Positions 59,786 through 64,000 of a DNA stretch of 64,000 bases are shown piece by piece. This stretch comes from Bradyrhizobium sp. Ghvi. GTDB taxonomy: Bacteria > Pseudomonadota > Alphaproteobacteria > Rhizobiales > Xanthobacteraceae. The notes beneath the pieces were generated by a model. That model was not told where the DNA came from. It was given only the letters and a program-made list of their open reading frames with translations, and did not search any database. The stretch is from assembly GCF_900115265.1 (NCBI RefSeq), contig NZ_FOVU01000003.1:310001-374000 (forward strand), in the 5' to 3' direction. The position numbers and the translations under genes are program-made. Positions within the stretch are counted from its first letter, which is position 1; each line of letters opens with the position of its first letter.

Positions 59786-61077
59786 GACAGATTGAGGCGC
59801 AATCCAATCGAGCGCGAATGGGCATCCAACCCCTCCGCTTGTCCGAGCGTCATCGCGGCCGGCCCCAGCGCACGCAGCTGGTCCGGGCCACATTTCAGGA
59901 TCGAGGTGCGCTTCATGAAGTCGTGCACCGACAGGCCTGAGGAGAATCGCGCCGAGCGCGCCGTCGGCAGCACGTGATTGGAGCCGCCGACATAATCGCC
60001 GATGGCCTCCGGTGTATGCGCACCAAGAAACACCGCGCCGGCGTTGCGGATCTTGGCGGCGAGCGCATCGGGATCGCTGGTCATGATTTCAAGGTGCTCG
60101 GCGGCGATGGCATCCGCGAGCGGAATGGCCTCAGTGAGGTTCTTGACCATGATGATGGCGCCGAAATCGGCCCAGGAGCGGCCCGCGATGCCAGCGCGCG
60201 GGAGCGTCTTCAGCTGCGCTTCGACGGCCTTCTCGACATCGGCTGCAAGCCGCACCGAGTCCGTGATCAGGATCGACTGCGCGCTGGCATCGTGCTCGGC
60301 CTGCGCCAGCAGATCAGCGGCGATCCAGTCGGCATTGCCGGTGTCGTCGGCGATCACGAGCACCTCGGAGGGACCGGCGATCATGTCGATGCCGACCTTG
60401 CCGAACACCAGACGCTTGGCGGCAGCGACATAGGCATTGCCGGGACCTACGATCTTGGCGACCGGCGCGATCGTCGCGGTGCCGTGAGCGAGCGCGGCCA
60501 CCGCCTGCGCACCGCCGACCCGGTAGATCTCGGTGACACCGCCAAGCGAGGCAGCCGCCAGCACCAGCGGATTGAGCTTGCCGTCGGGCGAGGGCACCAC
60601 CATCACGAGGCGCGACACACCGGCGACCTTGGCCGGCACCGCATTCATCAGCACCGAGGACGGATAGGCCGCAGTTCCCCCGGGCACGTAGAGGCCGGCG
60701 GATTCGATCGCGGTGTAGCGCCAGCCGAGCTCGACGCCGAGCGGATCGGTGAAGCGCTCGTCCTTCGGCAGCTGGCGGCGATGGTAGGTCTCGATGCGGT
60801 CACGTGCGAGTTTCAGCGCGACCAGCGTCGCAGGCTCGCAGGCCTTTGTCGCTGCTTCGATCTCGGCGGCTGAGACGCGAAGGCCGGATGCCTCCAGCCT
60901 CAAGCGGTCGAACTTGGCGGTGGCCTCGAGCAGGGCGGCATCGCCGCGCCTGGCCACATCGTCGACGATGGCGCGCGCGGCGGCTTCGACATCGGCCGAG
61001 ACCTCGCGCTTGGCGGCGAGAAAGGCCTGAAATCGCTGGTCGAAATCGGCGCTGCTGCGGTCGAGACGAACGGGCAT
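59782..61077 (-). CDS. hisD: Histidinol dehydrogenase
   Basis: A 431-residue HisD, doing the last two steps of histidine synthesis (histidinol to histidine) with NAD and zinc. Family features: [91 protein letters not shown] (conserved catalytic His and zinc ligands) and a C-terminal [25 protein letters not shown]. It is monocistronic with UPF0262 and the phosphatase after it. The start at 61077 is ATG with a poor ribosome site. Confidence 0.96.
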   Translation of the reverse strand: MPVRLDRSSADFDQRFQAFLAAKREVSADVEAAARAIVDDVARRGDAALLEATAKFDRLRLEASGLRVSAAEIEAATKACEPATLVALKLARDRIETYHRRQLPKDERFTDPLGVELGWRYTAIESAGLYVPGGTAAYPSSVLMNAVPAKVAGVSRLVMVVPSPDGKLNPLVLAAASLGGVTEIYRVGGAQAVAALAHGTATIAPVAKIVGPGNAYVAAAKRLVFGKVGIDMIAGPSEVLVIADDTGNADWIAADLLAQAEHDASAQSILITDSVRLAADVEKAVEAQLKTLPRAGIAGRSWADFGAIIMVKNLTEAIPLADAIAAEHLEIMTSDPDALAAKIRNAGAVFLGAHTPEAIGDYVGGSNHVLPTARSARFSSGLSVHDFMKRTSILKCGPDQLRALGPAAMTLGQAEGLDAHSRSIGLRLNLS

Positions 61078-61236
61078 TTGGGGCTTGGCTTCTGCTGGTT
61101 GAGGGGGGCGCAGTCTGGCTCACCGGCCCCCTGCTCAATGGCGCGACCGGGAAGCTGCGTCAACCCTTGGCAGCCAACCCTTGGAAGCTACCGTTCCAAC
61201 GAGGTCCGAGCCGAGGGGACTGGTAGACCGGCCACC

Positions 61237-61695
61237 TCACCCCTCCCGCTCGCTTCCAACTCCCGTCCCCAGCTCGTCCGTCCCCAGATCGGTCAGCTGG
61301 CATTCCAGGCATTCGACGTCGAGGCGGATGGCGCCGCCATGGGCAAACAGCAACAAGGCGCTGCCGCCGGGCTCCTCGTCACGGCCGCCCTGTGGATGAA
61401 ATTCAATGCCGACGAGGTCCAGAATCTTGTCCGGTGCTCCCAAGTCGATGTTGCGCGATTTGCAGGCGAGCACGCGGTCGAAGCGAAGCGCCGCGACCAG
61501 CCGGCGCGGTTCGGCCTCTCCCTCCAGCGTCTGCTCCCAGTCCAGCCGGCTCATGCCGACCACCAGGCGCTTCTCGCCCTGCCGCCAGATGATGTCGGAG
61601 GGCTGGATGCGGGCATCCTGCACATGGGTCGAGATCACGGCGAGATCGTCGGCATCGAGCGCGATCAGTTTGAGCTGGGGAGACATCACCGACAT
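61237..61695 (-). CDS. DUF2948 family protein
   Basis: A 152-residue DUF2948 protein, a family found upstream of hisD in alphaproteobacteria. The opening LKLIALDADDLAVISTHVQDARI and RLDWEQTLEGEAEPRRLVAALRFDRVLACKSRNID fit; the C-terminus IRLDVECLECQLTDLG closes the domain. ATG 61695 (MSVMSPQLKL) lies a few bases after GAGGAG; the ATG at 61686 is the usual family start. 159 bases upstream of hisD. No enzymatic role is known. Confidence 0.9.
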   Translation of the reverse strand: MSVMSPQLKLIALDADDLAVISTHVQDARIQPSDIIWRQGEKRLVVGMSRLDWEQTLEGEAEPRRLVAALRFDRVLACKSRNIDLGAPDKILDLVGIEFHPQGGRDEEPGGSALLLFAHGGAIRLDVECLECQLTDLGTDELGTGVGSEREG

Positions 61696-61775
61696 TTCTC
61701 CTCTAGGGCTGATACGGCTCAACGCCTGGAACTGCGGAAATTTCCGCGCAAACTAGCGATCCCGCGGCAAACGGA

Positions 61776-62435
61776 CTAGAGGCTATTGATATCCTCCATC
61801 TCCAGCACCCGCCTGGGATAGCCGACCCTGGCGACATGGATCATGGCGCGGCCCATCTGCTCGGTCGAGGTGACGAGCCTGGGCGAAATCCGGCGCAGCA
61901 TCGACCATAGCGGCCCTGTGACATCATAGACCGCCTGCACCCAGGCCGTCTTTGATCTGATCCCGTGCAAAGGTTGGATCGCGCCGGGCCGAAACATGTA
62001 GGCGGCCTTGAACGGCAGCTTGAGCAGATCGTTCTCGGTCTTGCCTTTGACGCGGGCCCACATCCGCGAGCCCTGCTCGCTGGAATCGGTGCCGGCACCG
62101 GTGACGTAGGTAAAGGTCATCTGCGGATTGAGCCGCGCCAGCGTCGTCGCAGCCGCAAGCGTAATGTCATAGGTGAGACGGCGGTAGCGTTCTTCGCTCA
62201 TGCCGATCGACGAGACACCGAGACAGAAAAAGCAGGCGTCATAGCCGATCAGCTTCGCCTCGATCGCCATATAGTCGGTGAAATCGTCATGGATGACTTC
62301 GGTCAGCTTGGCGTTGTGCACGCCGGTCGGGCTACGCCCAACGACCAGCACGCGATCAACGCCGTCATCGAGCAGGCACTCGCGCAGGACGCCCTGCCCG
62401 ACCATGCCCGTTGCGCCGAAGATGATGACCTGCAT
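61776..62435 (-). CDS. NAD(P)-binding Rossmann protein (epimerase-like)
   Basis: A 219-residue atypical SDR. GxxGxxG site in VIIFGATGMVGQGVLREC; the middle shows FTYVTGAGTDSSEQGSRMW and KGKTENDLLKLPFKAAYMFRPGAIQPLHG. The usual YxxxK is not obvious; WARVKGKTEND is the closest. It resembles NAD(P)H-binding quinone- or sugar-modifying regulators. Start MQVIIFG at 62435; a start at 62465 would overlap the preceding SDR stop by four bases, so the two are coupled either way. Confidence 0.8.
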   Translation of the reverse strand: MQVIIFGATGMVGQGVLRECLLDDGVDRVLVVGRSPTGVHNAKLTEVIHDDFTDYMAIEAKLIGYDACFFCLGVSSIGMSEERYRRLTYDITLAAATTLARLNPQMTFTYVTGAGTDSSEQGSRMWARVKGKTENDLLKLPFKAAYMFRPGAIQPLHGIRSKTAWVQAVYDVTGPLWSMLRRISPRLVTSTEQMGRAMIHVARVGYPRRVLEMEDINSL

Positions 62436-62461
62436 CGGGACATTCCCATCGATGTCGCGGC

Positions 62462-63400
62462 TCATGCGGCGGCTGCGATCTCGTCGAAAGATACACCCGT
62501 CAGCGTCGCCGAAGCATCCCAGAGCATGGCTGCCGCGGCAAAATCCTTCGCCTGTGGCATGATCCTCGCAACCCCCGGCGATCCCTTCAATTCGTAAAAC
62601 CCGCTCGGACCGTAATAGCCGCCGGGCTCGGCCGCCGGCGAGGTCGCCGCAAAAAGCGTGGGCCAAGCGCCCTCGGCCGCGGACTGGCTGATCCAGGGCT
62701 GGAGCAACCGCCCCACGCGCCATTGCAAGGTGTTCACGCCGGGCCCGTTCGAAATCAGATCGGTTCGCGCAAAGCCGGGATGCGCGGCGATGCTCCGCAA
62801 CCCCCAACCGGCCGCATCGCTCCGCCTCTGCAATTCGAGCGAAAACATCAGGACGGCGAGCTTGGACTGGGAGTAAGCGCGCAACGGACGATAGGACCGC
62901 TCGCTCTGCAGATCGTCGAAATTGATGGCGCCGGAGCGATGCGCAAGGCTCGACAGATTGACGACCCGAGGTGCCTTGGCGCGGCGAAGGCGCGGCAACA
63001 GGCGCGCCGTGAGCGCGTATTGGCCGAGATAGTTGGTGCCGAATTGCATCTCGAAACCATCCTCGGTCTGCTGCCGCTTGGGCAGCGCCATCACGCCGGC
63101 ATTGTTGACGAGGAGATCGAGCTGGTCGTTGCTGGCCGCGAAACGCCGGGCGAAATCGGCGACCGAGGACAGACTGGCGAGGTCGAGATGCTCATAGGCG
63201 ATCAGAGCGTTGGGAAACTGCGCGCAAATGCCCTCGATCGCCCGCAGGCCCTTTGCGTCGTTGCGTCCGGTGAGTATGACGATGGCTCCGGCGCCTGCCA
63301 GCGCCAATGCCGTCTCATAGCCGAGGCCGCCGGTGCCCCCGGTGACGACGGCGGTCTTGCCGCTGAGCGAAGGGATGTCTGCCGTGGTCCAGTCGGTCAT
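62462..63400 (-). CDS. SDR family oxidoreductase (WW-domain oxidoreductase-like)
   Basis: A 312-residue SDR. Cofactor site TAVVTGGTGGLGYETALAL, then LVNNAGVMALP, VNLSSLAHR and the catalytic Tyr-Lys in YSQSKLAVLMFSLELQRR. The pattern (extended size, AHPGFARTDL) is that of retinol dehydrogenase/WWOX-like SDRs. CGGAGATTGG precedes ATG 63400. It is divergent from a TetR regulator gene, which lies 83 bases away, and reads into the Rossmann protein gene. Confidence 0.9.
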   Translation of the reverse strand: MTDWTTADIPSLSGKTAVVTGGTGGLGYETALALAGAGAIVILTGRNDAKGLRAIEGICAQFPNALIAYEHLDLASLSSVADFARRFAASNDQLDLLVNNAGVMALPKRQQTEDGFEMQFGTNYLGQYALTARLLPRLRRAKAPRVVNLSSLAHRSGAINFDDLQSERSYRPLRAYSQSKLAVLMFSLELQRRSDAAGWGLRSIAAHPGFARTDLISNGPGVNTLQWRVGRLLQPWISQSAAEGAWPTLFAATSPAAEPGGYYGPSGFYELKGSPGVARIMPQAKDFAAAAMLWDASATLTGVSFDEIAAAA

Positions 63401-63448
63401 GCCAATCTCCGTTCGGGGCTGGAATGCCGCCCGCGACAGGTCTAAATG

Positions 63449-63461
63449 TGCACTTGGTGCA
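63449..63461. promoter_or_regulatory. Inverted repeat between SDR and tetR genes
   Basis: TGCAC-TTG-GTGCA, a perfect 5-bp-arm palindrome with 3-base spacer, between the divergent SDR (63400) and TetR (63484) genes. The location and size fit a TetR-type operator shared by both promoters. Confidence 0.45.
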
Positions 63462-63483
63462 ACTTTGCAAGAGGTGAAATAAT

Positions 63484-64000
63484 TTGAAGGCGTCGAAGCC
63501 GAGCGGGAAACGTCCCAAGCCCTTGATCCCTGGAGAGAAACTTCCGGCTTCCGCCGGTCTGCGCCAGCGCAAGCAGCAGGCGACCCGCGAGCGGCTGAAG
63601 CGAGCGGCGATGGCGCTGTTCCTGGAGCACGGCTTCGAAACCACCACCATCGACGACATCGCTGATGCAGCCGACATGTCGCGACGGAGCTTCTTTCATT
63701 ATTTCGCCTCGAAAGAGGACGTCGTGGCCGCCTGGCAGGAGGATGCCGCAACGGCCCTCGTGACTGAGATCCTGGCACGGCCCGCGGAGGAATCCATGCT
63801 GACTGCGGCGGAGAACGCGATCGCAGCCGCGCTCAAACGGATCGACCCGACCGAGACTGCGGCGATGTCGCGGCTGAAGCGTGACAATCCCGCACTGCAG
63901 GCCCGCGACCAGCTCAAATACGAAAAGCTCGAGCGTGCGCTGGCGGACGGGCTCGCGCAACGCTCGGGCCGCAAGTCGGACCGGCTGAAGGCCCGGCTTG
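63484..64000 (+). CDS. TetR family transcriptional regulator (partial, 3' end beyond window)
   Basis: At least 172 residues, running off the end. HTH region AAMALFLEHGFETTTIDDIADAADMSRRSFFHYFASKEDVV is a textbook TetR N-terminal domain. A ribosome site GAGG lies 9 bases before TTG 63484, which is the only plausible start: an in-frame stop at 63475 bars any longer version. Upstream of the HTH is a basic leader (LKASKPSGKRPKPLIPGEK). It probably represses the divergent SDR operon in response to a small ligand. Confidence 0.85.
   Translation, partial: MKASKPSGKRPKPLIPGEKLPASAGLRQRKQQATRERLKRAAMALFLEHGFETTTIDDIADAADMSRRSFFHYFASKEDVVAAWQEDAATALVTEILARPAEESMLTAAENAIAAALKRIDPTETAAMSRLKRDNPALQARDQLKYEKLERALADGLAQRSGRKSDRLKARL

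Noticed and set aside
1..64000. CRISPR arrays, insertion sequences, prophage genes or rRNA
   Set aside because: I found no regularly spaced repeats, no transposase or integrase motifs and no rRNA-like sequence in reading the window.

Overview
The window is GC-rich (roughly mid-60s percent by inspection) and reads as chromosome of an alphaproteobacterium in the Bradyrhizobium/Rhodopseudomonas group (Nitrobacteraceae). Grounds for this are a TrcR (DUF1013) cell-cycle regulator, the gene order DUF2948-hisD-UPF0262-LMW phosphatase-maf-yacG-tRNA-Phe, an outer-membrane protein whose mature N-terminus reads AADLPVYTKAPPP, FixK/FNR-type TTGA-N6-TCAA boxes, and several families of short palindromic intergenic repeats. 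I saw no rRNA, CRISPR array, phage, transposase or plasmid function. The genus assignment is inference.

Layout. 1-9 kb: 3' part of a D,D-carboxypeptidase, fadD-like acyl-CoA ligase, DUF924 protein, peroxiredoxin, then ispH-thrB-rnhA on the minus strand, trcR on the plus strand with a clear promoter and terminator, and an OmpW-like porin behind an FNR-type box. 9-17 kb: propionyl-CoA synthetase, two tandem TPR + LprI/DUF1311 secreted paralogs, a CPA1 Na+/H+ antiporter, a membrane protein and an SDR. 17-21 kb: a complete TAXI-TRAP uptake system (binding protein, fused permease, DUF1850). 21-31 kb: small secreted proteins, a Nudix hydrolase, a plus-strand run of thioesterase, aldo/keto reductase, TTC38-like TPR protein and a two-subunit CoA-transferase-like enzyme, then a minus-strand oleate hydratase with a second FNR-type box. 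31-38 kb: a large membrane GGDEF-EAL protein and assorted small enzymes. 38-42 kb: a ureide module (ureidoglycine aminohydrolase, ureidoglycolate lyase, DctA-type carrier) with a divergent LysR regulator.

42-50 kb looks like an accessory, partly duplicated region: a 4-hydroxylaminobenzoate lyase-like gene, two HD-domain paralogs, a GlxA/AraC regulator, a cupin, an MDR oxidoreductase, a decayed 3' end of a second AraC gene, and a repeated non-coding block lying 5' of two of the genes. 47-57 kb: an amine-catabolism locus with a DadA-like oxidase and a MocR regulator on the minus strand, facing a plus-strand operon of a Pot-type ABC transporter plus eutB-eutC (ethanolamine ammonia-lyase), with no sign of microcompartment genes. 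57-64 kb: tRNA-Phe and the housekeeping hisD cluster, then a nucleotide-sugar-epimerase-like protein and an SDR facing a TetR regulator that runs off the window.

The genes suggest a metabolically versatile soil or plant-associated bacterium taking up carboxylates, amines and purine-derived ureides. No single wholly unknown system stands out. The best leads are the ethanolamine locus and its palindromic operators, the ureide-carrier module, the repeated promoter block of the HD/GlxA region, and the two FNR/FixK-type sites.
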